A DNA stretch of 64,000 nt, taken from Lacipirellula limnantheis (lineage in GTDB: Bacteria; Planctomycetota; Planctomycetia; Pirellulales; Lacipirellulaceae). The translations under genes and the position numbers were made by a program. The stretch spans positions 806,001 through 870,000 of the forward strand of contig NZ_CP036339.1 of NCBI RefSeq assembly GCF_007746075.1, written 5' to 3'. Positions 21,184-29,607 of the stretch are shown here, one piece after another (position 1 is the first letter of the stretch; the number at the start of each line of letters is the position of its first letter). The notes below the pieces were generated by a model that was not told where the DNA came from, did no database searches, and was given only the letters and a program-made list of their open reading frames with translations.

Positions 21184-22041
21184 TTACTTGCTTCTCAGCC
21201 GTCGCCGAGCCGCGGCGCCAACGAGGGCGATCCCGCCCGCCAGGGCCAGTAGGGCCGAGCTCGGCTCAGGCACGGCGCCCGCTTTGATCGGCACGTTCGG
21301 CGTCGATTCGTACGCATAGCCGACGACGGCGCCCGTGGCGTCGGCCTGACTGTCGATGCGGACGCCGACCCAGCCGTAATTGAATTGAGTCGAGCCATTG
21401 AGCTTCATGCGCAGCCCGATGTAATCGACCTCCCCGGCAACGCTGCCGAAGTTCGGACCATTGCTCGGCACTTGGACCTGGGCCGCCGTCCGACCGCCCA
21501 GAATCTGGTCGATCTGTGTCGCGTCTTCGTCCATCAAGCGATTGGCGCGAATCGCCTTCCCAGTACCGTTGAAGTTGTTGCCTTCCTGGAAGTCGAAGAA
21601 CGAAGCCGGGCCGACGACGTCGTTCAGATTGAGGGCCGACGGATAGGAGCCGAGAGCTTGCGCCACGTAGCTCGCGGCGCCTTGATCGTTGGCGATCGTC
21701 GCGCCGATGGGGAAAGTTTCGGTCCCGGTCGGAAATACTAGCGGGTTGGCGGCGCCGTTGACGTCGTTCTTGTCGATCTGCAGATAATCCAGCACGCTGC
21801 CGTTGGCGTCGACGCGGTCGTGATCAACCTGGAAGTCGACTTGCCCGTCGTTGTTGAAGTCGATGTTGACTTCTTGATTGACGCCAAACGGTTGCACGGT
21901 CGTATTGGCCACGACGGCTGCTTCGGCGTCAGCGGCGAGTGCAACGCCTCCCCCAATGGCGGCCAGGTAAGCGGCCAAGCGCCCTTCGATGGGTAGGCCG
22001 GCGGCGCGCAGCGAGGAGTCTTGACGTTGGTTTGCATTCAT
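21184..22041 (-). CDS. PEP-CTERM protein (tandem paralogue B, no dockerin)
   Basis: A 285-residue paralogue of the next downstream gene. It shares the N-terminal LAAYLAAIGGGVAL helix, VQPFGVNQEVNIDFNNDGQV, DYLQIDKNDVNGAANPL, ANRLMDEDATQIDQILGGR and GWVGVRIDSQADATGAVVG. It lacks the dockerin-like segment: after STPNVPIKAG it passes directly to VPEPSSALLALAGG and a basic end (RRRLRSK). The two genes therefore differ by presence or absence of a roughly 65-residue module just before the sorting signal. Both are probably cotranscribed (65-base gap) and surface-anchored. The function is unknown. Confidence 0.85.
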   Translation of the reverse strand: MNANQRQDSSLRAAGLPIEGRLAAYLAAIGGGVALAADAEAAVVANTTVQPFGVNQEVNIDFNNDGQVDFQVDHDRVDANGSVLDYLQIDKNDVNGAANPLVFPTGTETFPIGATIANDQGAASYVAQALGSYPSALNLNDVVGPASFFDFQEGNNFNGTGKAIRANRLMDEDATQIDQILGGRTAAQVQVPSNGPNFGSVAGEVDYIGLRMKLNGSTQFNYGWVGVRIDSQADATGAVVGYAYESTPNVPIKAGAVPEPSSALLALAGGIALVGAAARRRLRSK

Positions 22042-22358
22042 GAGCTGTGTCCTCTCGGTGTGTCGATCGCGCAGCGGAGCGGGCAGCGCCGTGCACGGTG
22101 CCGCCGCTTAGATCGCGGGTGAAATTCGCAATCCGACTCAGGCAATGAGAAAAGAAAAAACCGCCCTGCGGTCGTTCGAAGAACGAATGGCTTGCCCGCA
22201 CTCGGAGAAAAGGGTGGCCCGCCGCCGCAACTTAGACAGAATGTCCGCGGCGTAGGCAAAAGTCAAACTGTTTGCGGCTTTCACGCCGCGAGAAACGATT
22301 ATCGACAAGACTCTGCGACGAATCTTAACCAGCCGCCGGAGGCCTTGATCGCGGCTAG
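22042..22358. other. Intergenic leader of the tandem PEP-CTERM genes
   Basis: These 317 bases separate the protease gene from the PEP-CTERM pair; both are on the minus strand, so the promoter for the pair should lie here. A short hairpin (TCGTTC, loop GAA, GAACGA) lies near 22172-22186. No gene was seen. Confidence 0.45.
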
Positions 22359-23375
22359 CTAGGGTGCGATCGTCAGTTCGCGCAGGCGGTCGTCGCGAAT
22401 CACCGCAAGCTCCAGTGGCGCACCGGCGGGTGCGATCGAGACGATTCTGGTGAGGTCGTCCACCGTCGTCGTGACCCGCCCCGCGGCGGCAACGATGACG
22501 TCGCCGACCGCCAGTCCCGCCCGTCCCGCCGGTCCGCTCGGGTCGACATTCACCACTTCGATGGCCTCGTCAGCTAGCAGGTCGAGTTCGCGCACCAAGG
22601 TTCGCGGCAAGCCGACGGTCGTCCCGGTGATCCCCAGCCAGCGGCGACGGACTTCACCATGAGCCAGCAGCTCGCCGACCACCCAGTGGGCGGTGTTCGA
22701 CGGCACGGAGAAGCCGAGCCCCTGTGCCATGGCGATGATCGCCGTGTTGACGCCAACCACTCGGCCGCGGCTGTCGACGAGCGGACCGCCGGAGTTACCG
22801 GGGTTCAGCGGCGCCGTGTGCTGGATGACATTCTCGATCAATCGGCCACCGACGCCGCGCATCGCGCGGCCGGTGGCGCTCACGACGCCGGTCGACACGG
22901 TCGACCGAAAGCCGAGCGGGTTGCCCATGGCAATGACCAGCTGGCCGACGCGCAGGCTGTCGCTGTCGCCGAGTTCCGCAAACGGCAGGTCGCGTGCAGC
23001 GAGTCGGACCAAGGCGAGATCGGTGAGCGGATCGTCGCCGACGAGTTCCGCGTCGAGCCGGTCGCCCTCTTCGGTCACCGCGGTTAGTTTCGTCCGCCCG
23101 TTGGCGACGTGACTATTGGTGAGCGCGTAGCCGTCGGGAGTCAGGAGCACCCCCGAACCGCTCCCGCCGCGCGAATCGCCTCGGGGCCCCTCGATGCAGA
23201 GCACGGTCGGACCGAGCCCCTCGACGACGCCGATGACGGCCCGCGAGTAAGCGTCGAGCAGGTCGGGGTCGCTCGCGGCCCCCGCGTCCCGCTCGGGACG
23301 CGCCGGCTGCGGGCGATCGGCCGAGGGGGAATCGCCGGCGGCGAACTGCCAATTAGGGGAGTCTGAGCGGGCCAT
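22359..23375 (-). CDS. S1C (HtrA/Deg-type) serine protease with one PDZ domain
   Basis: A 338-residue protein. The trypsin-like catalytic triad is complete: His89 in ALTNSHVANG, Asp119 in DPLTDLALVRL and Ser195 in LNPGNSGGPLVD. The single PDZ domain occupies about 240-335 (LLADEAIEVVNVDPSGPAGR and LAVGDVIVAAAG). Unlike classical DegP/HtrA, no signal peptide or membrane anchor precedes the protease; the first 40 residues are Pro/Asp-rich and probably flexible, so the enzyme may act in the cytoplasm. HtrA-family proteases degrade or refold damaged proteins. It is monocistronic and divergent from the ROK gene. Confidence 0.9.
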   Translation of the reverse strand: MARSDSPNWQFAAGDSPSADRPQPARPERDAGAASDPDLLDAYSRAVIGVVEGLGPTVLCIEGPRGDSRGGSGSGVLLTPDGYALTNSHVANGRTKLTAVTEEGDRLDAELVGDDPLTDLALVRLAARDLPFAELGDSDSLRVGQLVIAMGNPLGFRSTVSTGVVSATGRAMRGVGGRLIENVIQHTAPLNPGNSGGPLVDSRGRVVGVNTAIIAMAQGLGFSVPSNTAHWVVGELLAHGEVRRRWLGITGTTVGLPRTLVRELDLLADEAIEVVNVDPSGPAGRAGLAVGDVIVAAAGRVTTTVDDLTRIVSIAPAGAPLELAVIRDDRLRELTIAP

Positions 23376-23704
23376 GGGTGGGCGTCCTATGGAGTGTACG
23401 GAGGTTTACTGACGAATTGTACGAGGCAGTCAACCCCCGAATGCGACAATCGACTGACAAGGGCGACCCGGCGTGACGAGGAAGAGGAACCGGTTGCCGC
23501 ATGAAGAAGTGGAGATATGGGAGCTAGGCGCTAGCTGTCTTTCACGCCCATTCCCCATGCTGCAATCCCATTGACGACCGTTCCGGCGGCTCGTTGTCGC
23601 CGCGACTGAATTGCGGCCGCGCCGGGTCACCCGTATACTGGCTGGCTTGCTCGAATCCCCTTGATTGACGGTAGTTGCGGCGATTTCTCCCCAGCGGGCG
23701 TGCG
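23376..23704. other. Divergent intergenic region, no gene seen
   Basis: These 329 bases lie between the protease and ROK genes and should hold two promoters. It is somewhat AT-richer than its surroundings. No repeat, RNA gene or convincing small frame was recognised. Confidence 0.45.
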
Positions 23705-24748
23705 ATGGCTGACACCACTCATTTCCTCACTGCGACGGCGGCCCGGCGGCCTCTGCTGGGCGGGGTCGACGTCGGCGGAACCAATATCAAGATTGGGATC
23801 GTCGACGATGGAGGTAGACCCGTTGCCTACCGGTCGATTCCAACCCACGAGGAGCGCGGCCCGGCCGACGCTGCGGAGCGGATCGGAGCCGCTGTCCGCT
23901 CGTTGGTCGATGAGTCGGGACTTCACTTGGGCGATATCGCCCGCGTGGGACTCGCCACCCCGGGGCCGATGGATCTGAAGGCCGGCCTGCTCCTCTGCCC
24001 CGGGAATCTGCCCCACTGGCACAATACGCCGATCCGTGATCTGGTCGGCCGCGCCTGCGGCTATCCGGTGACCTACGTCAACGACGCCAATGCCGCAGCC
24101 TACGGCGAGTATTGGGCCGGCGCTGGTCGCGAGTATCGCAGCATGGTGCTGTTCACGATGGGGACCGGCATCGGCGGCGGCATCATCGTCGAAGAGATGC
24201 TGATCGAGGGCGTCCATAGCTGCGGCGGCGAGTTGGGGCACATCATCATCGATTGCCATCCCGACGCCCCGCTCAACACGCTCGGCATTCGCGGCACGCT
24301 CGAGGGCTACTGCGGCGCCTACTCGCTGATTCGGCGGGCCGAGGAAGCGCTCGCCAACGGCGGGCCAAGCGCGCTGCGACCCCGCATGGAGCGGGGCGAG
24401 GAACTAACGCCGAAAATGATCGCCGAGGAAGGCGAACGCGGCGATCAGCTCTGCCTCGACCTGATCATGGAGACGGCTCGGTACATGGCGATCGGGGTCG
24501 TCACGGCCGTCCACTCGATCGACCCGGAAAGCGTGGTGATCGGCGGGGCGATGACCTTCGGCGGCGACGGCAATCCGCTGGGAGAACGATTCATGGCCAA
24601 GATTCGCGAAGAGGCGACCTCCCGGATGATCCACAGCCTGCGGGGTAATATTCACATCGACTTTGCCCACCTCGGCGGCGACGCCGGCTACATCGGGGCC
24701 GCCGGCTGGGCGCGCCGCGAGTACCTCCTCGCCGCGACGGCGAGGTAA
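23705..24748 (+). CDS. ROK-family sugar kinase, atypical zinc site
   Basis: A 347-residue ROK (repressor/ORF/kinase) protein without a DNA-binding domain, so probably a sugar kinase such as glucokinase. Phosphate-binding DVGGTNIKIGIVDDGG is near the N-terminus, followed by ATPGPMDLKAG, NDANAAAYGEYWAGAG and TMGTGIGGGIIVEE. The helix after the substrate-binding CGGELGHIIID normally carries a CxCGxxGCxE zinc motif; here it reads CHPDAPLNTLGIRGTLEGY, with only one Cys and no CxCG. The ATG at 23705 is chosen; an upstream TTG (23675) has no ribosome-binding site. It lies upstream of lepA with a repeat between, so coupling is doubtful. Confidence 0.85.
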   Translation: MADTTHFLTATAARRPLLGGVDVGGTNIKIGIVDDGGRPVAYRSIPTHEERGPADAAERIGAAVRSLVDESGLHLGDIARVGLATPGPMDLKAGLLLCPGNLPHWHNTPIRDLVGRACGYPVTYVNDANAAAYGEYWAGAGREYRSMVLFTMGTGIGGGIIVEEMLIEGVHSCGGELGHIIIDCHPDAPLNTLGIRGTLEGYCGAYSLIRRAEEALANGGPSALRPRMERGEELTPKMIAEEGERGDQLCLDLIMETARYMAIGVVTAVHSIDPESVVIGGAMTFGGDGNPLGERFMAKIREEATSRMIHSLRGNIHIDFAHLGGDAGYIGAAGWARREYLLAATAR

Positions 24749-24755
24749 GAAGGTA

Positions 24756-24838
24756 AATGACGAATGGCGAAATCTGCATGACGAATGAAGCGCTCATCGC
24801 GCCTTCGTTTCCCATTCGTCATTCTGGTTTCGTCATTC
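24756..24838. repeat. Intergenic palindrome built of ATGACGAATG units
   Basis: AATGACGAATGG (24756-24767) is matched perfectly in inverse by CCATTCGTCATT (24812-24823). A second direct unit ATGACGAATG is at 24778-24787, and a second inverse partial unit (TTTCGTCATTC) at 24828-24838. The block lies seven bases after the ROK stop codon and has no T-run. Confidence 0.75.
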
Positions 24839-24892
24839 AATCGTAATCGCTCCGGCGGCTCGTTGAGCCGCGGCTACTAAAATCGACGTCAA

Positions 24893-26710
24893 ATGACAGC
24901 TCCCCAGTTCATTCGCAATTTCTCGATCGTCGCCCACATCGACCACGGCAAGAGTACCCTCGCCGATCGGTTGATGGAGATCACCGGCGCGGTGAGCAAG
25001 CGCGAGGCGAAGGAGCAGATGCTCGATGACATGGCGATCGAACGACAGCGCGGCATCACAATCAAAGCCCGCGCCGTCACCATGCACTACACCTACAAGG
25101 GCCAGAAGTACGAACTCAACCTGATCGACACGCCGGGGCACGTCGACTTCCACTACGAAGTTTCGCGCTCGCTCGCCTGCTGCGAAGGCGCCGTGCTGTT
25201 GGTCGACGCCTTCCAGGGGGTCGAGGCCCAGACGGTCGCCAACGCCTTCGCGGCGATGGAGCACGATCTGGTCATCGTCCCGGCGATGAACAAGATTGAT
25301 CTCAATCACGCGCGGCCCGACCAGGTGCGCGAGGAAATGGTGCAGACGCTGGGGCTCGATCCCGACGAAGTGTTGGGCTGCAGCGGCAAGACGGGCCTCG
25401 GTTGCGAGGGAATCTTGCAGGCGGTGATCGAGCGAATTCCCGCGCCGAGCGGCGATCCGAAGGCGACCCTGCAGGCGATGGTCTTCGACGCCCATTACGA
25501 CGAATTCCGCGGCGCCATCACCTACGTGCGCATCATGAACGGCACGGTCAAAAAAGGCCAGAAGATCAAGTTCATCCAGCAAGGAACGACGCACGAAGTG
25601 GTCGAACTCGGCCATTTCGCCCCGCAGCGCAAAGCCGCCAACCAGCTGAGCGCGGGCCAGGTCGGCTACCTCGTCTGCAACATCAAGTCGCTCGGCAACA
25701 TTCAGATCGGCGATACGGTCACTGTTCCCGGCGACCATCCGGCCGAAGCGCTCCCGGGCTACGAAGAGCCGAAACGGATGGTCTTCTGCGGGCTTTATCC
25801 TTCGGACGGCCAGGACTTCAAGCAACTGCGCGAAGCGCTCGACAAGCTGCAGATCAACGACCCCAGCTTCGACTTCGAACCAGAAACGAGCGACGCCCTC
25901 GGCTTCGGGTTCCGGTGCGGTTTCCTCGGCCTGTTGCACATGGAGATTGTGCAGCAACGGCTCGAAGAGGAAGCCGACATCGACCTGGTGCAGACGGCGC
26001 CGAACGTTACGTACGAGATCCTCACGAAGAGCGGCGAGACGCTGGAGGTCCACACGCCGCAGCGCGTGCCCGATCACGGCGAGATTGAGGAATTCCGCCA
26101 GCCGATCGTGCGGGTCAACTTCATTCTGCCGACGGACTACATCGGCGGCATCATGAAGATCTGCGCCGATCGCCGCGGAACCTATGTGCGAACCGAGTAC
26201 CTGTCGCCGACGCGCGCGATGCTGGTGTATGACCTCGCGCTGGCAGACGTGATTTATGACATGCACGATCGGCTAAAGAGTACCACTCGCGGCTACGGCA
26301 CCATGGACTACGAGATCCTCGGCTACCGCGCCGACGATTTGGTGCGCATGGACATCCTGGTGAAGGGCGAACGGATCGATGCCCTCAGCATTGTTTGCAA
26401 CCGTGGCGACGCTGACGTCCGCGGCCGGGCGATCATCAAGAAGCTTAAGGAGGAGATTCCACGCCATATGTTCGAGGTCTCGCTGCAAGCCGCCATTGGC
26501 ACGCGGATTGTCGCTCGTGAGAACATCTCCGCCATGCGGAAGAACGTCACCGCCAAGTGCTACGGCGGCGACATCAGCCGCAAGCGCAAGCTGTGGGAAA
26601 AGCAAAAGGAAGGCAAGAAGCGGATGAAGTCGATCGGCATGGTCGACATCCCGCAAAAGGCGTTCCTCGCGGTGCTCGAAACTGGCGAGGAAGCGGGGCA
26701 GAAGAAATAG
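24893..26710 (+). CDS. lepA: Elongation factor 4 (LepA)
   Basis: A 605-residue translational GTPase of normal LepA length. The G1 loop is AHIDHGKSTLADRL, the G2/switch region ERQRGITIKARAV, G3 DTPGHVDFHYEVSR and the G4 NKID motif (AMNKIDLNHA). Domains II-III and the EF-G-like V region follow (LPTDYIGGIMKICADRRG), and the LepA-specific C-terminal domain is clear at the end: ARENISAMRKNVTAKCYGGD and ISRKRKLWEKQKEGKKRMK. LepA acts on ribosomes in the cytoplasm and influences elongation and initiation. No strong ribosome-binding site precedes the ATG. It converges with pyrF, with a palindrome between. Confidence 0.98.
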   Translation: MTAPQFIRNFSIVAHIDHGKSTLADRLMEITGAVSKREAKEQMLDDMAIERQRGITIKARAVTMHYTYKGQKYELNLIDTPGHVDFHYEVSRSLACCEGAVLLVDAFQGVEAQTVANAFAAMEHDLVIVPAMNKIDLNHARPDQVREEMVQTLGLDPDEVLGCSGKTGLGCEGILQAVIERIPAPSGDPKATLQAMVFDAHYDEFRGAITYVRIMNGTVKKGQKIKFIQQGTTHEVVELGHFAPQRKAANQLSAGQVGYLVCNIKSLGNIQIGDTVTVPGDHPAEALPGYEEPKRMVFCGLYPSDGQDFKQLREALDKLQINDPSFDFEPETSDALGFGFRCGFLGLLHMEIVQQRLEEEADIDLVQTAPNVTYEILTKSGETLEVHTPQRVPDHGEIEEFRQPIVRVNFILPTDYIGGIMKICADRRGTYVRTEYLSPTRAMLVYDLALADVIYDMHDRLKSTTRGYGTMDYEILGYRADDLVRMDILVKGERIDALSIVCNRGDADVRGRAIIKKLKEEIPRHMFEVSLQAAIGTRIVARENISAMRKNVTAKCYGGDISRKRKLWEKQKEGKKRMKSIGMVDIPQKAFLAVLETGEEAGQKK

Positions 26711-26715
26711 GATCT

Positions 26716-26789
26716 ACCACCACGACACAACGGACACGACGAAGAACTAAGTCCTTGTTATTCCGTCGTGCACTTTGTGTCGTGGTGGT
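26716..26789. repeat. Imperfect palindrome between convergent lepA and pyrF
   Basis: ACCACCACGACACAA (26716-26730) is matched perfectly by TTGTGTCGTGGTGGT (26775-26789); inner CACGACG words continue the pairing imperfectly. It fills almost the whole gap between the two stop codons, so it may also end transcription in both directions, although no T-run is present. It shares the ACCAC-(GA)-CAC word style with 5738-5824 and 50950-51448. Confidence 0.8.
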
Positions 26790-27728
26790 TCAATTCTCTG
26801 AGATTTCGCTGAGCTGTTCGATCATCAGCATCGTCGCCGCTTCAACCGCCCGTTGCCAGTGTTGATCGCCGAATTGGTCGGCGTACTCCGTTTTGGCATG
26901 GGCGAAGATGATCCCGCGGCTATTGTTGATGACGGCGCCCAGCCGGTTCGCGTCAAACGCCGGCGCCACGTCCTTGGCCGCTCCTCCCTGACTGCCGAAG
27001 CCGGGGACGAGAAACCAAGTGTGCGGCATCGCGGCGCGAAGCTCCGCCAGCTGCTCGGGATAGGTCGCTCCGACGACGGCGCCGGCCAGCCCGTACCCGC
27101 ACTCGCCCACGGTCTCTGCGGAGAACTTTTCCACGAGCGAAGCGACTTCGTGATAGACGCGCCGGGGGCGGGACGCCCCGGCGCGCTCGGAAGGTTTGCC
27201 GACTTCTAAATCTTGCAGCATCCCGCCGCCGAGGTTCGACGTCTTCACGAGGACGAACAGCCCGGCATGGCGCTCCCGCGCGACGTCGACGAACGGCGTC
27301 AGGCTGTCTTCGCCGAGGTAAGGGCTCACCGTCAGGCAATCGGCCCCCCAGGGGCTCACGCCGCGGCCTAGCAATCCGCGGGCGTACGCCTCGGCGGTGG
27401 AACCGATGTCATTTCGTTTGCCGTCGAGGATCACTAGCAGCCCGCGTTCCTGGGCGTAGCGGATCACTTCGGCCAGCGCCGTCATGCCGCTGGGACCGAG
27501 CTCCTCAAAGAAGGCCATCTGCGGCTTGACGACCGGCACGAGCGGCGCGACGACGTCGATCACGCCGCAACAGAAATCGAGATACGCGTCGGCGCGGCCA
27601 TTGGGCTCCGCCTCGCGACCGGTGGTGATGGGCCAGGGAAGCTGCTCCCAGCGCGGGTCGAGTCCCACGCAAACGGCGTTTCCGGTGCGACGCACGGCGG
27701 CGGCGAGCTGATCGATAACGTGAGGCAC
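26790..27728 (-). CDS. pyrF: Orotidine 5'-phosphate decarboxylase, type 2
   Basis: A 312-residue enzyme that converts orotidine monophosphate to UMP, the last step of de novo pyrimidine synthesis in the cytoplasm. The catalytic motif LDGKRNDIGSTAEAYA (residues 101-116, Lys104) is diagnostic of the longer type 2 family. Other recognisable parts are CVGLDPRWEQLPWP near the N-terminus, VKPQMAFFEELG, LTVSPYLGEDSLTPF, FVLVKTSNLGGG, VVGATYPEQL and FLVPGFGSQGG. Length fits type 2 enzymes. It is monocistronic here, convergent with lepA. Confidence 0.97.
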   Translation of the reverse strand: MPHVIDQLAAAVRRTGNAVCVGLDPRWEQLPWPITTGREAEPNGRADAYLDFCCGVIDVVAPLVPVVKPQMAFFEELGPSGMTALAEVIRYAQERGLLVILDGKRNDIGSTAEAYARGLLGRGVSPWGADCLTVSPYLGEDSLTPFVDVARERHAGLFVLVKTSNLGGGMLQDLEVGKPSERAGASRPRRVYHEVASLVEKFSAETVGECGYGLAGAVVGATYPEQLAELRAAMPHTWFLVPGFGSQGGAAKDVAPAFDANRLGAVINNSRGIIFAHAKTEYADQFGDQHWQRAVEAATMLMIEQLSEISEN

Positions 27729-27832
27729 CTGGGGCAGTCTCTCTTCGATGGACTCCCGCAGCGTTGCGCGGCGAGTAGCGAGATTGTACTGGTCGCAGGC
27801 CGGTTTTGCAGCCAGGCCCGGCGAATGACCGG

Positions 27833-28288
27833 TTAGTCCTTGAACTCTTGCACGGCGCGGTTGTACTGGCGGGCCTTGGCCAGCGCCGTCCGCGATTCGG
27901 CGAGCTTCCCTTGCTTGGCGAGGACGTAGCTGCGGGCGGCAAATACCTCGTCCCGATTGGGCGCACCCGCCTCCAACTCGGATAAAAGCAAGTTCGCCTC
28001 TTCAAATCGCCGTGTTGCTGCGTACGCGACGGCAAGTTGCACAGCGGCACTGCTGTAGAGGTCTGCGTTCAGTCCACCAGACTGGATCGCTCCCGATAAT
28101 GACTCGATGGCCTTAGGGAAGTCACGGCTGCTAAAAGCTGCGGCGCCTTCCTCATATGATTTGCTCGAGGTGCGGCGAGCTTCGGCAAACTCGTCACTCT
28201 TGCCACAACCTACGACGACCACTACCAATAGCCATCCGCTGAGGCGGGCAAAAACATCATAGATCGCTATCGATTGTCTCTTGCCCAT
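27833..28288 (-). CDS. Small TPR-like lipoprotein
   Basis: A 151-residue protein. After a basic N-terminus comes a hydrophobic run ending in VVVVGCGKS, a plausible lipobox (Cys about 28). The rest is helical with two or three TPR-like repeats ([59 protein letters not shown]). The ATG at 28288 lies inside the 3' end of the DUF1559 gene (32-base overlap), so translational coupling is likely; a GTG at 28306 is an alternative. It thus forms the third DUF1559/lipoprotein pair, but with a TPR rather than a transthyretin-like partner. The role is unknown. Confidence 0.72.
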   Translation of the reverse strand: MGKRQSIAIYDVFARLSGWLLVVVVVGCGKSDEFAEARRTSSKSYEEGAAAFSSRDFPKAIESLSGAIQSGGLNADLYSSAAVQLAVAYAATRRFEEANLLLSELEAGAPNRDEVFAARSYVLAKQGKLAESRTALAKARQYNRAVQEFKD

Positions 28289-29396
28289 TTCGGCTACCAA
28301 TCGCACGCCAGACGGCTAGGTCGATTCCATCATTGATGATCGAAGTGTGGCCATCGCCGAACGCAAGTACCACAGCTCCAGGATGATCACTGCGGGGTGC
28401 GACGATCGCAAACTCATGCGGCGTGTCCGGAATTGCGCTGATACTACCACAGTCATAACCCGACCAATTTGGCGGTGCGACATGATTGTATTGCGAAGCG
28501 TCGTAGCCAGCAAACGGCCAACCGTTCGACCAGTTGTCGCCGGCCGGCCATCTTCCCGGAGCCATGAAGTTGTACTGACTGACCTGCGGAGTGTAGCTAA
28601 GGCACTCTTGGAAAAACGCGTCGACGGGAACGGGTTGCGTCGGACGTGACGCGGAAGTCACCATATCGGCCTTCGTTGGTAGGCTGGTAAGCGGGCTGGC
28701 ACTTCCCTTTGTTCGCTCGGAAAAAAAAGCCGTCTTAGAGAGACCGTCCGTGAAATCTTTCGCACCAAGTCCTTTTTTCCCCATCGTAAACGCCCCATTT
28801 CCGGCGGCGTCCCAAGGGTCGGTCGGCAATGCGTCATAGACTCCAGGCGATCGAGTTCCTCCGCCAGGGGTCGAGCCGCCAAAATTTGAGCGATAGTTGT
28901 TTTCCGAAATGATTACCCCAGTGTTGGCGTCACTGGGACAAATGAACAATCCGGCGGCTGTCGCGAACGCGTTGTAGTGAGGGTTCGACGCGACCATTTG
29001 CTTTGATTGACCTTTAGTGATGTCAATCATGTTCCAGATATTGGTCGCCTCCATATATGGAAGCAACCACACGTGAACGGAAAAATTTCCGAACCGTTCG
29101 TTTGCGTTCCAGGCGCTGTTGTAGCTTGTACCTGGAGTCGGTTGCTCGACCCAGCCATTCGCGCCCCTGCGCTCGTAGTCCGGTCGGAGGCGGCCAGGTG
29201 GAAATGTTTTCTTTGCGCTTTCGTAGTTCGCCGCCGCCAGCGCCATCTGCTTCACGTTGTTGACGCAACTAGTCCGCCGCGCCGCCTCGCGCGCCGCCTG
29301 CACGGCTGGGAGCAACAGCGCGACAAGCACGCCGATGATGGCGATCACCACGAGGAGTTCAACGAGGGTAAATCCGCGCGAGGGACGCGTCTGCAT
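28257..29396 (-). CDS. DUF1559 pseudopilin-like protein
   Basis: A 379-residue protein with a short leader (MQTRPSR) before the prepilin helix [20 protein letters not shown] and [21 protein letters not shown] continuation. The H-X9-DG motif is present near the C-terminus (His-Pro-Gly-Ala-Val to Phe-Gly-Asp-Gly). Its base composition is visibly lower in GC (about 52% in one counted 60-base line) than the genes on either side, which may mean different ancestry. The TPR lipoprotein gene starts within its 3' end. Surface location after prepilin processing is inferred; the role of the family is unknown. Confidence 0.9.
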   Translation of the reverse strand: MQTRPSRGFTLVELLVVIAIIGVLVALLLPAVQAAREAARRTSCVNNVKQMALAAANYESAKKTFPPGRLRPDYERRGANGWVEQPTPGTSYNSAWNANERFGNFSVHVWLLPYMEATNIWNMIDITKGQSKQMVASNPHYNAFATAAGLFICPSDANTGVIISENNYRSNFGGSTPGGGTRSPGVYDALPTDPWDAAGNGAFTMGKKGLGAKDFTDGLSKTAFFSERTKGSASPLTSLPTKADMVTSASRPTQPVPVDAFFQECLSYTPQVSQYNFMAPGRWPAGDNWSNGWPFAGYDASQYNHVAPPNWSGYDCGSISAIPDTPHEFAIVAPRSDHPGAVVLAFGDGHTSIINDGIDLAVWRAIGSRNGQETIDSDL

Positions 29397-29607
29397 GGCC
29401 TTGTCCTTGTTTCGTCAAAGCCGCCCGACTCTGAGTAATGTTGGTCTCGTTCCACAGCGAGGGCGGCTGCCTGGGACAGCTCGCATCCTAACCGGTTCAT
29501 GTTAAGGGAACGCGGCGCAATCGCAAAATGAATTCTCTTGGGCGGGGATGGTGCGAGCGGCCCGGCGGCTGACTCCACCCGTCGCCACTCGCCTGACCCG
29601 CAGACTT

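Noticed and set aside
24833..26266. Long open frame on the minus strand opposite lepA
   Set aside because: lepA on the plus strand is certain over its full length; the antisense frame is a by-product of its GC-rich codon bias and shows no family motif.
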